A stretch of 64,000 bases of DNA from Spirosoma telluris (GCA_003259005.1 QLII01000001.1:1674001-1738000); one strand, 5' to 3'; positions 29,393 to 39,894 are shown, counted from the first letter of the stretch. Program-made: numbers and translations. The notes: generated from the sequence alone by a model not told the origin.

Positions 29393-32033
29393 CGGGATTA
29401 TTCCGGGCTGCTTTTACTGTTTGGGAACCAATCAGCAAAAAAGCCAGGAACATCACGATAACTACACCCATTATCAATTCGCCCAGGCCAATCGGCTGGT
29501 GATATGCGAAATTCGTTAGAACAACTTTGTCGAAAAAGAAGTAAGTAGCCGGAAGCGCAACTAAGCTAGCGATAAGAAGCAAGCCTAAAAACCCTTTGCT
29601 CAGTAAAAAAACAAGGCCACCTTCAGTCGCTCCCAGCACTTTACGGATGCTAATTTCCTTTAAGCGAGTTTCGGTCGTGAATACAACCATACCAAACAGA
29701 CCCAGGGAAGCAATGCAGATGGCCAGAAAGGCAATGAATCCAATCACTTTCACCATAACCGAGAACTGGCTGTAGGCCTGTTCAATCTGATCATCATAGA
29801 ATTTGGCATCCAGGGGGTGAACTTTATCAACCTTTCGCCAGACATTCTCGATACTCGCCATTGTGGCGGGTAAATCGGTAGACGCAATCTTAACATTCAG
29901 GTATCCCCAGGGCTCATCGGACGAGTAACGGAACATGACGGGTTCAATCTTCTTTTCCACGGTTCCATAGTGAAAATCTTTTAGCACACCTACGATGGTG
30001 AGTTTATTCCCATCAACAGTCACTACTTTACCAAGTGCTTTTTCAGGATCTCTTTTGGCAATATTGAACCGTTTCAGCACCTGTTCATTCACGATAATTT
30101 CACTTTCTTCCCCTTTCTTTGGCCGTAAGGTAAAGTTTTTACCAGCGACCAACTTATGGTTATGAACAGGCAAATAGTGCTCATCAACCAGATTTAGCCA
30201 AACCATTGCTGAATCTCGGGGATCCGTATATTTCATATTTGTCCCATGCATACTCCCCAAACTTGTAATCATAAGCGATTGAGAAATGTCACGAACAGCC
30301 GAAATTTCCGACAATTCTTTGGCTAATACATTTCCTTTATTACCCTGTACCCGGATATTCAGAATATTTTCGGTAGAAAAACCTAAGTCAAACGACAAAA
30401 AACTCCGGTATTGATTATAGCCTATCAGCGTTGTGGCAATAAAAATCAGTGAGAACGTGTACTGAATGACAATCAGTGCTTTACGCATACTGACTCGATG
30501 AAACACTTTTACGGTTGAGACATCTTTTATGACCTGGAGTGCGTTGATGCGGGAGAAAAATAAGGCAGGCAAAAAACCGGCAGCCAGACCAACCACCATA
30601 GCGAAAACAAGAAAGTACAGAATGATTCGAAGGGATAAATCAAGGGAGACCAGATCGCCGATATGCGGATCGAGGGCTAGGAACTGTGTTCGTAAGAATA
30701 GAAACAAGGCAAATGAAAACACCAGGGCAAGGAGGGCAATAATCACCGATTCGGCCATAAACTGGCCCAACACATGGCTTTTCATAGCGCCGATAATTTT
30801 GCGAATACCCACTTCCCGCGAACGCCTGAGCGAACGGGCAATGGAGAGATTCGTGTAATTAAAGCAGGCGGATAGAATAATAACGAATGCCAGACCACCT
30901 AAAATCCAGATGACAATAGGCATCATCGTCGGGCCAATTGAATTTTCGAGCTTCCTGCCCAAGGCCGCTTCTTTTAGAGGCTGAAGAGCAACGGTAAACG
31001 TTCTATTCTTTATTGTAGCGTTTTCCTGCGTATTTAGTTTATCAAGGCTCCTTTGTAACGATTCAGGATCACTGGTTTCAGGCAGAACCATGTAGACATA
31101 ATTCTGCCAGACGTTTTCCCAACTATAAAAATTAGGATCTTTTTTAGCTAATAGCGCATCAGCGGTAGCAAACGAAACAAGGGCCTCAAACCGAAAATGC
31201 GACAGCTTAGGAACGTCCTTCGCAACACCCGTAACCGTATAATTCAGCGAATCGAATTGAATAAACTTGCCCATAGGGTCGGCCTGTCCAAACAGTTTTT
31301 TAGCCGTTTTTTCGGTTAACACCAACGAATAAGGTTCTTTGAGGGCCGTAGCGGGATCTCCTTTTAGTAATGGGAATGAAAAGACCTTGAAGAATGAATT
31401 ATCTGCCCAATAAGCGTCAAATGGTACAATCATTTCACCCACATGGGCATCGCCCGAAAAGCCATTACGGAGAATCGTTAGTTCTTCTACACCCGCTATC
31501 GTTTCCCGGATTTTCCTCCCAACCTTTACCGAGGTGGACGCTAACTCCACAGCAGGCTGATCCAGATTTTGATACGAAGTGATGATACGGTAAGTTCTAT
31601 CCTTCTTCAGTTGAAAATCATCGTACGAAAGAAAGTCGGAAATCAGACAAATAACGAGCAAGCCCACCGACATACTCACGGCCAGTCCGAAGATGTTGAT
31701 GAAGGAAAATAATTTGTTGCGCACCAGACTGCGCCGGGAGGTTTTGAGGTAGCTGCCAATCATGATCCAGTGAATGAAAAAGTTGAGAAAATCAGGTTTG
31801 CGAATGGTATAGGGTCTGACGAATTTCAGAACATCAAGGCAGTAAATCAGTCGGGCTCGTCTGGCCCCTTTAGTTTCCAGATTCCGATCAAAGTATTCAT
31901 TCAGATCACCCTGTAAATCTTCAAGTAAATCGGGGCGGCAATACCAACAAAGCAGTCGTTGCGCCCAACGGGGCGGTTGTGGTAAGTCTGGCTGGTCGCC
32001 TGAGCGATTGTTTTGGCTGACAAATTGTTTCAT
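29370..32033 (-). CDS. ABC transporter permease, MacB/FtsX type with N-terminal prefix domain
   Basis: 887 residues. An N-terminal prefix (about residues 15-95; PRWAQRLLCWYCRPDLLEDLQGD type segment) leads to the first transmembrane helix in NKLFSFINIFGLAVSMSVG. Then a MacB-like periplasmic domain, three helices around IILSACFNYTNLSIARS and REVGIRKIIGAMK, a second periplasmic domain, and a closing FtsX domain (LKEISIRKVLGATEGG). This is the Bacteroidota version of acidobacterial-type duplicated permeases. It overlaps the upstream PadR regulator by 4 bases. No ATPase gene is adjacent. Confidence 0.92.
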   Translation of the reverse strand: MKQFVSQNNRSGDQPDLPQPPRWAQRLLCWYCRPDLLEDLQGDLNEYFDRNLETKGARRARLIYCLDVLKFVRPYTIRKPDFLNFFIHWIMIGSYLKTSRRSLVRNKLFSFINIFGLAVSMSVGLLVICLISDFLSYDDFQLKKDRTYRIITSYQNLDQPAVELASTSVKVGRKIRETIAGVEELTILRNGFSGDAHVGEMIVPFDAYWADNSFFKVFSFPLLKGDPATALKEPYSLVLTEKTAKKLFGQADPMGKFIQFDSLNYTVTGVAKDVPKLSHFRFEALVSFATADALLAKKDPNFYSWENVWQNYVYMVLPETSDPESLQRSLDKLNTQENATIKNRTFTVALQPLKEAALGRKLENSIGPTMMPIVIWILGGLAFVIILSACFNYTNLSIARSLRRSREVGIRKIIGAMKSHVLGQFMAESVIIALLALVFSFALFLFLRTQFLALDPHIGDLVSLDLSLRIILYFLVFAMVVGLAAGFLPALFFSRINALQVIKDVSTVKVFHRVSMRKALIVIQYTFSLIFIATTLIGYNQYRSFLSFDLGFSTENILNIRVQGNKGNVLAKELSEISAVRDISQSLMITSLGSMHGTNMKYTDPRDSAMVWLNLVDEHYLPVHNHKLVAGKNFTLRPKKGEESEIIVNEQVLKRFNIAKRDPEKALGKVVTVDGNKLTIVGVLKDFHYGTVEKKIEPVMFRYSSDEPWGYLNVKIASTDLPATMASIENVWRKVDKVHPLDAKFYDDQIEQAYSQFSVMVKVIGFIAFLAICIASLGLFGMVVFTTETRLKEISIRKVLGATEGGLVFLLSKGFLGLLLIASLVALPATYFFFDKVVLTNFAYHQPIGLGELIMGVVIVMFLAFLLIGSQTVKAARNNPAKVLKSE

Positions 32034-32365
32034 AGGGAACCTTCCAGATTGAATCCGGGAATAATTCGCCAGAGTGATTCGCGTACATCTTTGGCGTTGG
32101 TCAACGCTACTTTTCCGGCATGGGTCACTTCGTAATAGCGTTTGCGCTTTCCTCCGCGTGCCTTAGTGGCATCCCCTAAATGGCTTTTCACCAATCCCTT
32201 TTCTTCAAGCCTATTCAAAACGGCATGAACAACGCCTAGCTTGGTAGCCCGGCCCGTGTGCTTTTCCAGCTCATCACAAACGGCCACGCTATAGGCGTCA
32301 TTAACCAGCGCAGCAATGGTCAGCAGTACTAACTCTTCAAATTCTCCCAGGTTACTCCCCTTCAT
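32030..32365 (-). CDS. PadR-family transcriptional regulator
   Basis: 111 residues. Winged helix-turn-helix with GEFEELVLLTIAAL, LGVVHAVLNRLEEKGLVKS and GGKRKRYYEVTHAGK, all typical of PadR. Its stop overlaps the start of the FtsX permease gene (ATGA-type), so it is co-translated with and probably controls that permease. The AT-rich stretch upstream (32366-32572) likely carries its operator. Confidence 0.92.
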   Translation of the reverse strand: MKGSNLGEFEELVLLTIAALVNDAYSVAVCDELEKHTGRATKLGVVHAVLNRLEEKGLVKSHLGDATKARGGKRKRYYEVTHAGKVALTNAKDVRESLWRIIPGFNLEGSL

Positions 32366-32572
32366 GGGCGTATTTGGTTATTGTTCAGGCTTCATAAATT
32401 CATCAAATGTATGTAAAATAAATTTATCAATTCAGTATTTGTATGTAAAATAGTTTGCGGGCATTGATCATCGTCTTCCTGAACCATTAGTCACTTTTAT
32501 ATTTACAAAAGAGTACAACACAACTTTTTCAATGAAAAAATTGTATCTTCGACGGTATAAATTAAGAAGACG

Positions 32573-32767
32573 ATGGAAACGCAACAACCAACAACCACCA
32601 ATCGGGAAGCCTACGAACGGTTCTTAAAGGGTGTTAAGCGCATGGTCGCTGAAAAAGAGGAAGAGCGCAAGACGGTACCTGAACGATATAAGAACGACCC
32701 TCATTTACAGCAAACTATTGCTGAACTCCGGAAATTGAATGGAACCAAAGAATCTACCACCAACTAA
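32573..32767 (+). CDS. Small charged protein paired with DUF6169-like gene
   Basis: 64 residues, highly charged and predicted helical (FLKGVKRMVAEKEEERK), with no membrane segment. It overlaps the following gene by 29 bases, so the two are expressed together. A TATCTTCG element at 32544-32551 resembles the Bacteroidota -7 box. Unknown function; size and layout would fit an antitoxin-like partner but nothing in the sequence proves that. Confidence 0.6.
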   Translation: METQQPTTTNREAYERFLKGVKRMVAEKEEERKTVPERYKNDPHLQQTIAELRKLNGTKESTTN

Positions 32768-33260
32768 TTATCTTTTTCGCTTTGAAGGAGGCAATGACAA
32801 TAGCTACGCATTTACAACATCAACTGGTATTGCCTATTTAGTCCGGTTTAAACCCACTCCCTATATCATTAGTGAGGAGTGGGTTTTTCATACTGATGTT
32901 TACGAGTTAGTGATCGACCTGGTCGATAATCCTACAGGGAAGCCCCCAACACTTGACCTTGTGATTCCGGCAACGCTTGCCGCCATAATCCGGGATTTTT
33001 ATGCCCGCACCAGTCTGGCCATCACCATTTACATATGTGACTCATCGGACGGACGACAGAAGTCACGAGAGCGCAAGTTTGCCAGTTGGTTTCAGACCTA
33101 CAATCCTGGCACCATGGTTCGGTTCGACTACATGATTCAGGATCATACTGACGGACAATCCTATTATATAACCCTGATAACAAGCCTCTGGAATCCACAT
33201 ATCCACGACATCATATCTGAGTTCCAGCGGGTTGCCGATGGGTACAACGACCCAAAATAA
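32739..33260 (+). CDS. DUF6169-like protein
   Basis: 173 residues, soluble. Begins with NYLFRFEGGNDNSYAFTTSTGIAYLVRFKP-type beta strands (residues 10-40), then helical and beta segments, including IPATLAAIIRDFYARTS and ICDSSDGRQKSRERKFASWF. The pattern of a short N-terminal beta sheet and a conserved CDSSDGRQ-like motif agrees with DUF6169, an uncharacterised Bacteroidota family; this name is from memory of family style, not a search. Overlaps the upstream small gene; convergent with the oxidoreductase gene 7 bases away. Confidence 0.6.
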   Translation: MEPKNLPPTNYLFRFEGGNDNSYAFTTSTGIAYLVRFKPTPYIISEEWVFHTDVYELVIDLVDNPTGKPPTLDLVIPATLAAIIRDFYARTSLAITIYICDSSDGRQKSRERKFASWFQTYNPGTMVRFDYMIQDHTDGQSYYITLITSLWNPHIHDIISEFQRVADGYNDPK

Positions 33261-33267
33261 ACAACGG

Positions 33268-34248
33268 TTAACGCGCTGTTATCTGATCCAAAATTGCATT
33301 GGCCCGTGCGCCTGTTTCGCCGGTGCTCGGGCTTTTCCCTTCGCCCCGAAGTTCCTGTACGATTAGTTCGATGAGGGGTTGCTGTACATGCTCAGGAAAT
33401 GGGATTGCGTAATTAACTGTCCCCTCAGCAGTTTCTACTTTTATGAAGTAGGCTTCAAAGAAGGAAAACGAGATTTTTCCTTTGGAGCCAATAAATTCCG
33501 TCTGGTCGATCCGTTGCTCTTTATTGACAGTATAACACCAACTCCCGACGCCTACTGCGCCGGATTCGAATTCAAAGTTCGCCATCACAATGTCATCGGC
33601 CTGATATAACCCAGCCTGATTTCGAGCAATTCCAGTAGCGATTTTAATGGGACCCAGAACATACTCCAGGAAATCGAATTGATGAGACGCCAGGTCGTGG
33701 AAATGGCCTCCTCCCGAAATTTCGGGGTCAACCCGCCATCTTGGTTTAGGGTTCTCCCCTACTTCTTCGGCATAGGGCTGCCAATTCAATTGAACCCGAA
33801 CGTAACGAATATCGCCGATAACCTCCTGATCAACCAGTTCCTTGATCTTCAGAAAATACGGAAGTGCACGGCGGTAAAATGCCACCAAAAGCGGCACCCC
33901 GGTTTCGCGGCTTACCTGATTCATGGCTTCGCACTCGGCAGCATTGCGGGCCATTGGTTTTTCGACATAAACCGGCTTCCCCGCACGCATGGCCCGAATG
34001 GCGTACTCGGCATGAGTGTCGGGCGGGGTAGCTACATAAACCGCATTGACATTGGGATCATTAATTAAGGCATCGGCATCATCGTACCAGGTCGGTACAT
34101 TATGTCGTTGGGCATAATCGGCGGCTTTTGCAGCATCCCTGCGCATTACGGCCACCAGGCTTGAATTAGGTACTTTATTAAAAGCTGGCCCACTTTTCAC
34201 TTCGGTCACGTCTCCGCAACCAATAATACCCCATTTCACTTGATCCAT
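33268..34248 (-). CDS. Gfo/Idh/MocA-family NAD(P)-dependent oxidoreductase
   Basis: 326 residues. Rossmann start WGIIGCGDVTEVKSGPAF, then VYVATPPDTHAEYA and the catalytic VEKPMARNAAECE with the conserved EKP lysine. The C-terminal domain has GGGHFHDLASHQFDFLEY. The family oxidises or reduces sugars and related compounds; the substrate is not evident. Complete and apparently monocistronic. Confidence 0.93.
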   Translation of the reverse strand: MDQVKWGIIGCGDVTEVKSGPAFNKVPNSSLVAVMRRDAAKAADYAQRHNVPTWYDDADALINDPNVNAVYVATPPDTHAEYAIRAMRAGKPVYVEKPMARNAAECEAMNQVSRETGVPLLVAFYRRALPYFLKIKELVDQEVIGDIRYVRVQLNWQPYAEEVGENPKPRWRVDPEISGGGHFHDLASHQFDFLEYVLGPIKIATGIARNQAGLYQADDIVMANFEFESGAVGVGSWCYTVNKEQRIDQTEFIGSKGKISFSFFEAYFIKVETAEGTVNYAIPFPEHVQQPLIELIVQELRGEGKSPSTGETGARANAILDQITAR

Positions 34249-34305
34249 AGTCTAACGGTGGACGTTATATACTTGATTCGTTTTGCAAAACGTCCAAAAG
34301 TAAAA

Positions 34306-34347
34306 GCAGATTTACACAGAATCTATTCGTCTTCTGCATAAATCTGC
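34306..34347. repeat. Imperfect 16-base inverted repeat
   Basis: Arms 34306-34321 and 34332-34347 match at 14 of 16 positions with a 10-base loop. One of two palindromes in the gap 34249-34493, downstream of the minus-strand aminotransferase gene and upstream of the oxidoreductase gene. Confidence 0.65.
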
Positions 34348-34393
34348 CTGCTATACGGAAAGGTAAGTACTAAGACAGAATTGTTTGTATGTT

Positions 34394-34472
34394 GATTCTA
34401 GGGATTCTTTAGCTGCTATTGCCTATAAATCAGATGAATATCAACAATAGGATCTAAAGAATCTTTAGAATC
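34394..34472. repeat. Imperfect 28-base palindrome, GATTCT family
   Basis: Arms 34394-34421 and 34445-34472 match at about 24 of 28 positions and use GATTCT units like those at 5891-5933. It lies 3' of the aminotransferase gene on the minus strand. Confidence 0.75.
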
Positions 34473-34493
34473 AAATTTGGCCAAATACTTAGT

Positions 34494-35809
34494 TTAACTC
34501 TTTTTCTGCTTACTCGCCATTGCCTGTTTCTCCGACATAGCCGTGATTGCCGTTACCAATCGGTCGAGGTCTTTGGGCGAATGATAGACGTGGGGCGTTA
34601 CCCGAACGCCATGAATGTTTTCCCAATCAATTCCTGTCGTATGGATTTTGTATTTATTCAGCAACTGCCCGTCAACCTCGCTGGTTTTCATGCCATCGAT
34701 TGAGAACAGGCCAACGGCTCCGGCAAATTCAGGCTTGAGCGAGGTATGGATTTTCACACCGGGCAAGTCTTTAACCCGTTCCATCCAATAGTTTTTAAGG
34801 TAATGCGCCCGCGCAAATTTACGAGCTGACCCGATGCTGTTATGAAAATCAACCGCCGTACCAATGGCCATTTCGGAAGCAAACGAGCGCGTTCCCAGGC
34901 TCTCGAATTTGCGAATATCCGGCCCATCGGGTTCGTTGTTGGAGAGTAAGGCCCATACGTTTCGGATTTTGTTTTGCTTGATATAGAGCATACCACTGCC
35001 GAGGGGGCACAGAGCCATTTATGCAGGCTGGTAGCATAATAATCGGCACCCAGATCGGGTATTTTGAAATCAAATAACGCGAATGAGTGGGCTCCATCGG
35101 CAATAACCTCAATCCCGCGTTTGTGGGCTTCATCTGCAATTTTCCGGACGGGCATCACCTGCCCTATCCAGTTAATCATGTGGGTAATGTGAACTACTTT
35201 CGTTCGGGGAGTGAACGCTTTCACATACTGCTCCGTCAGGTATTTATCATCCTCGCTGGGCAGCTCTAAATCCAGATAGACCAGCTTAATACCATCGCGC
35301 TTTTCACGTTGTTTCCAGGCATTAAGCATATTCGGGTAATCCTGTTTGGTCAATACAACCTCATCGCCCGGTTTGAGATTCAGGCCGAAGATAACCGTAT
35401 TCAGCCCTTCGGTAGCGTTGCGATTGATGGCAATTTCTTCGGGCGAGCAGCCGCCTAAATCAGCCAGTTTCTCGCGCAGGGACTCGCGACCCTGATCCAG
35501 AATTCGCCACATGTAATAGGATGGCGCTTCGTTACAATACTGATAAAAGCGGATATGCGCATCCTGCACCACTTTCGGCTGCGGACACACACCACCATTG
35601 TTCAGATTAAGTAAGGTGGGCGACACGGTATATTCTGATTTCACCCACGACCAAAAGTCTTCATCCTGCGCCCATTCGGCAGCCGATTTCAGAGCGGCAT
35701 CGGCGGTGGGAATAGGCCGGGCAAAGGTTTCAGGTAAAAATTGGGGCAGTGTCAGGGCACCGGTCGCTGCGGCAGCCGTTTGGCGGAAGAAGGTCCTACG
35801 AGTAGACAT
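34494..35809 (-). CDS. Tat-exported class V aminotransferase, isopenicillin N epimerase-like (one frameshift)
   Basis: N-terminal twin-arginine signal (STRRTFFRQ, then a short Ala-rich hydrophobic stretch). The PLP-fold follows: NNGGVCPQPKVVQDAH, NATEGLNTVIFGL, VIADGAHSF and the PLP lysine in SLHKWLCAP. The frame breaks at the G5 run 35003-35007 (C5 on the coding strand); one extra C restores KWLCAPLGSGMLYIKQ. About 438 residues restored, normal. Such periplasmic class V enzymes are widespread in Cytophagales; the substrate is unknown. Confidence 0.88.
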
Positions 35810-36041
35810 GATCGCTTATGTATCGGAAGATGAACGCTATACGGTAAAACTACACGTTTTTGCTGCAATAATCAGCAGTAGCAAGACAGGTTTCTAGCAG
35901 TTTTTCAGCTTATTCTGCTGTTTACAATCAATTTTACCGAATATCATATGCCATTTTGCCTTATCCATGCATAAATGACCATAAACCGGAGGAAATTCAA
36001 CCCTCCTGGATAGCCAATACGGTCAGTTAGGAACCGAATTG

Positions 36042-36076
36042 TTTACTTAACCCAGCTAACTTTTTCCGTACCTTCG
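36042..36076 (+). promoter_or_regulatory. Candidate promoter for malic enzyme gene
   Basis: TTTA at 36042-36045 and TACCTTCG at 36069-36076 resemble the Bacteroidota -33/-7 elements, with the ATG 36 bases downstream. The spacing (23 bases) is a little long. Nothing else is recognisable in the gap 35810-36111. Confidence 0.4.
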
Positions 36077-36111
36077 CGCTCCCAACGAACTGTCCTCAAC
36101 AACGAAACCGT

Positions 36112-38378
36112 ATGAATCAGAAAATCCGGCGAGAAGATGCCCTTGATTACCATTCCAAGGGTCGTCCTGGAAAACTCGAAGTTGTGCCAACTAAAGAATA
36201 CAGCACCCAACGAGACCTTTCTTTAGCCTATTCACCCGGCGTAGCTGAACCTTGCCTGGCTATCGAAGCCAACCCCGACGATGCCTTTAAGTACACGGCC
36301 AAGGGTAACCTCGTAGCGGTTATCAGCAACGGAACGGCCGTATTGGGTCTGGGCAATATTGGCCCCGCAGCCAGCAAGCCCGTTATGGAAGGAAAAGGGC
36401 TGCTGTTTAAAATCTATTCCGACATCGACGTCTTCGACCTTGAGTTGAACACGACCAACATCGACGAGTTTGTCCGTACAGTTAAAATTCTCGAACCCAC
36501 TTTTGGTGGAGTCAACCTGGAAGACATCAAAGCGCCAGAATGTTTCGAGATTGAGGAGCGGCTCAAGCGTGAGATGAACATTCCGGTCATGCACGACGAT
36601 CAGCACGGAACTGCTATTGTAAGTGGAGCGGCCTTGCTCAACGCGCTCGAACTAGTCCATAAACCGATCGAAACGGCGAAATTCGTCATCCTGGGTGCTG
36701 GCGCTGCGGCCATTTCGTGTGCCCGACAATACGTTGCCTTAGGTGCCAAACACGAAAACATGGTTATGTTCGATGTGAACGGCCCGTTGCGCGCCGATCG
36801 GACAGATTTGAGCGAACTGATGCTCCCATTCGCTACCACCCGCAACATTCAGTCCCTTGAAGACGCATTTGCCGGGGCCGATGTATTTGTGGGGCTTTCG
36901 AAGGGCAATATCGTGAGTCAGGATATGATTCGTCTGATGGCCAGCCATGCCATTGTCTTTGCCATGGCGAATCCAACTCCCGAAATTAGCTACGACGACG
37001 CCATGGCAGCCCGGCCCGACATCATTATGGCAACGGGTCGCTCCGACTATCCCAACCAGGTCAACAATGTGCTTGGTTTTCCCTACATTTTTCGGGGTGC
37101 GCTGGACGTTCGCGCTACCGAAATCAATGAAGCGATGAAATTGGCGGCTACCTATGCGTTAGCCGATTTAGCGAAAAAGCCGGTACCCGATTTAGTCAAT
37201 CTGGCTTACGGCGAATCGAACATGATCTTTGGCCGAACCTATATCCTGCCCAAACCAGTTGACCCACGCCTACTCTCAACGGTAGCCCCGGCTGTAGCCA
37301 AAGCCGCCATGGACTCCGGGGTAGCGCGCCTGTCTATTACAGACTGGGAAGGCTACGAGCAGCAACTCGCCCGGCGACTGGGCCAGGACAATCAGATTTC
37401 GAGGGTTATTCTGACGAAAGCGAAAGCCAACCCCAAACGGGTTGTGTTTGCCGATGCCGAAAACCTGAAGGTACTAAAAGCCGCGCAACAGGTTCGGGAT
37501 GAGGGCATTGCTTTCCCAATTTTGCTTGGCGAAAAGGCCAAAATCGAGCTGCTTATTGAGGAAAACAGCCTTGATTTAGGCGGTATCCCCATTATTGACC
37601 CCGTTCACCAGAGCAGGAATCGCTGGTTCAACGGTTTGGCGATCAGTACTTTGAGAAGCGGAAGCGTAAAGGTGTCAACGCCACGGAAGCCCGGAAAATG
37701 ATGTTTGTCCGTAACTACTTCGGTGCCATGATGGTCGAAACCGGTGAAGCGGATGCGCTGATTTCCGGCTTAACCCGCTCCTACCCGGATACGATCCGGC
37801 CTGCCCTTCAAATTATTGGCAAAGAGCCGGGCGTGAAAAAAGTAGCGGGGATGTACATTCTGCTCACCAAACGCGGGCCACTCTTCTTCTCCGATACGAC
37901 GGTTAATTTCAATCCAACTGCCGAAGAGATTGTGGAGATAACCGAACTGACCGCGCAAACCGTAGAACGGTTCAATATTAAACCACGGATTGCCCTTGTC
38001 ACCTACTCAAACTTTGGCAGTGCTAAAGGTGATGATGCTGAGAAGATGAATCGCGCCGTTGAGCTCCTGCAACAACGCAACCCCGACATGATTGTCGATG
38101 GTGAAATTCAGGCGCACTTAGCGTTCAACACCGAACTGTTACAGCAAAACCATCCCTTCAGCAAATTAGTGGGAGAAGGAGCCAATACGCTCATTTTTCC
38201 AAATCTGTCGGCGGCTAACATTGCGTATAACCTCATGACCGAAGCCGCCGGTTTTGATGCCATCGGCCCTATACTGCTGGGTATCCGAAAGCCTGTGTAT
38301 GTCTTGCAGTTAGGCTCATCAGAACGCGAAATCGTTAATATGGTAGCCATCGCGGTAGTGGAAGCACAAGGGAAATAA
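36112..38378 (+). CDS. maeB: NADP-dependent malic enzyme with phosphotransacetylase-like C-terminal domain (one frameshift)
   Basis: Restored length about 755 residues, normal for MaeB. N-terminal malic domain: [32 protein letters not shown], and the metal site [16 protein letters not shown] segment (here [11 protein letters not shown]). NAD-binding domain: [15 protein letters not shown]-terminal phosphotransacetylase-like domain: [19 protein letters not shown] and [10 protein letters not shown]. It converts malate to pyruvate, CO2 and NADPH; the C-terminal domain is usually regulatory. The frame is lost near GG 37616-37617; adding one G restores [16 protein letters not shown]. Confidence 0.93.
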
Positions 38379-38381
38379 TTT

Positions 38382-38470
38382 AATGAATAATGTACAATGA
38401 GTAATGGATAATGAATGATGTATGCTTTTGTATCAAGCTCATTATTCATTATCCATTATTCATTATCCAT
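38382..38470. repeat. Imperfect palindrome, ATGGATAATG family
   Basis: Two inverted arms (about 38382-38421 and 38438-38470) made of ATGGATA/ATGAATA units lie between malic enzyme and trpS. The right arm has more regular units than the left, as if unit number changed after formation. Related to 27535-27639 and 63447-63542. Confidence 0.8.
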
Positions 38471-38477
38471 TTCTATT

Positions 38478-39458
38478 ATGTCACGAATCTTAACGGGTAT
38501 TCAATCGAGCGGGCGACCGCACTTAGGCAATATTCTGGGGGCCATTAAGCCCGCCATTGAGTTATCAAAACATCCTGATAACGAGTCATTTCTGTTCATT
38601 GCCGACCTTCACTCGCTTACAACCATAAAAGATGGGCCGATGCGCCGGGAGTTTACACGGGCGGTGGCCGCAACCTGGCTGGCCTTTGGACTGGACACCC
38701 AGAAAAACACATTCTGGCGGCAGTCTCGCGTGGCTGAGCATACAGAACTGGCCTGGCATTTAAGCTGCTTTACACCCTTTCCGATGCTCAACAACGCAAC
38801 CTCGTTTAAAGAGAAATCGGACCATGCGGTTTCGGGTGTTAATGCGGGCTTGTTCGTGTATCCAGTTTTACAGGCTGCTGATATTCTGTTGTACGATGCC
38901 GAAATTATTCCCGTTGGTAAAGATCAGCGTCAGCATATCGAAATGACACGGGATATCGCCAGTTCGTTTAATCATCAATATAACGAAGCTGTTTTTGTTC
39001 TGCCTGAGGCTCGCATTGATGAAAGACTTATGACCATTCCGGGCATTGATGGGGCTAAGATGAGCAAGTCCTACAATAATTACATTGATATTTTCCTGCC
39101 CGAAAATGAGCTATGGAAAGTAATCAAGAAAATCAAATCGGATTCCACTCCCCTCGAAGAACCGAAGAACCCCGATACGGATATTACCTTCCAGTTATAT
39201 TCATTACTGGCATCGTCTGAGCAAATTGCCGATATGCGTCGGTTATACGAAGGAGGTAACTATGGCTATGGTATGGCTAAAAAAGCGTTCTATGAACTCA
39301 TACTGGAGCAGTTTGCGACTGAGCGCGAACGATTTAATTATTACACAATTGAAAACCCCGACGCGCTCGAAGCCGAACTGCGGGCTGGCGAGGAAAAAGC
39401 CCGGGCAATAGCTGGAAAAACGATTGCCCGCGTTCGGGAAAAATTGGGTTTTAACTAA
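38478..39458 (+). CDS. trpS: Tryptophan--tRNA ligase
   Basis: The start is ATG 38478 (MSRILTGIQSSG), 8 bases after the palindrome; an earlier in-frame ATG at 38415 would translate the palindrome. 326 residues, class I synthetase. HIGH-equivalent SGRPHLGN near the N terminus, KMSKS motif in GAKMSKSYNN, and the tryptophan-site region VYPVLQAADILLYDAEIIPVG (shortened here). It charges tRNA-Trp and is essential. Intact. Confidence 0.96.
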   Translation: MSRILTGIQSSGRPHLGNILGAIKPAIELSKHPDNESFLFIADLHSLTTIKDGPMRREFTRAVAATWLAFGLDTQKNTFWRQSRVAEHTELAWHLSCFTPFPMLNNATSFKEKSDHAVSGVNAGLFVYPVLQAADILLYDAEIIPVGKDQRQHIEMTRDIASSFNHQYNEAVFVLPEARIDERLMTIPGIDGAKMSKSYNNYIDIFLPENELWKVIKKIKSDSTPLEEPKNPDTDITFQLYSLLASSEQIADMRRLYEGGNYGYGMAKKAFYELILEQFATERERFNYYTIENPDALEAELRAGEEKARAIAGKTIARVREKLGFN

Positions 39459-39569
39459 CTGTTCACAAAAAACTACCGTTAACTCATTTGATTTTGATTA
39501 TGGTGTAGAGTATGCTTACTTTCAGGCAGTTAGCTAACCGACTAGTTAACTACCACCTCACGCCATAGA

Positions 39570-39803
39570 ATGAACAACCTAATCAGTAGCCGTAACCTGA
39601 ACGGAGTTCAGTTGAAACCTCGTGAACGCCATTTTCTTCAATTGGCCTGCTCCGAATTAACCTATGTCCAAATCGCCGATCAAATGTGCGTGAGCCCCCG
39701 CACTGTGGATGGCTACCGGGAAGCGTTATTTGAACGCTTTCAGGTAAAAAGCCGTGTTGGTCTAGTCGTGTGTGCTGTGCGGGGAGGGCTGGTAGCCCTT
39801 TGA
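39570..39803 (+). CDS. Stand-alone LuxR-type (GerE) helix-turn-helix protein
   Basis: 77 residues, nearly all DNA-binding domain: LKPRERHFLQLACSELTY, then VQIADQMCVSPRTVDGYREAL and the recognition helix region FERFQVKSRVGLV. There is no receiver or sensor domain. Such orphans may act as NarL-like repressors or partners of a separate sensor. It has its own gap upstream (39459-39569) and a strong hairpin downstream. Confidence 0.85.
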   Translation: MNNLISSRNLNGVQLKPRERHFLQLACSELTYVQIADQMCVSPRTVDGYREALFERFQVKSRVGLVVCAVRGGLVAL

Positions 39804-39846
39804 AAGGAATAAGTGCCTTCTAGCAACAACACCCGTTCCTATTTAT

Positions 39847-39894
39847 AAACAGTCCCATGGCCAAAGGAATTTACCTTTAGTCATGGGACTGTTT
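39847..39894. terminator. Long hairpin after the LuxR-type gene
   Basis: AAACAGTCCCATG (39847-39859) pairs perfectly with 39882-39894, with a further AAAGG/CCTTT inner stem. No clear U-tract. It separates the small regulator from deoC. Confidence 0.75.

Noticed and set aside
38382..38470. CRISPR-like direct repeats
   Set aside because: The units are short, degenerate and arranged as inverted arms, with no unique spacers and no cas gene.
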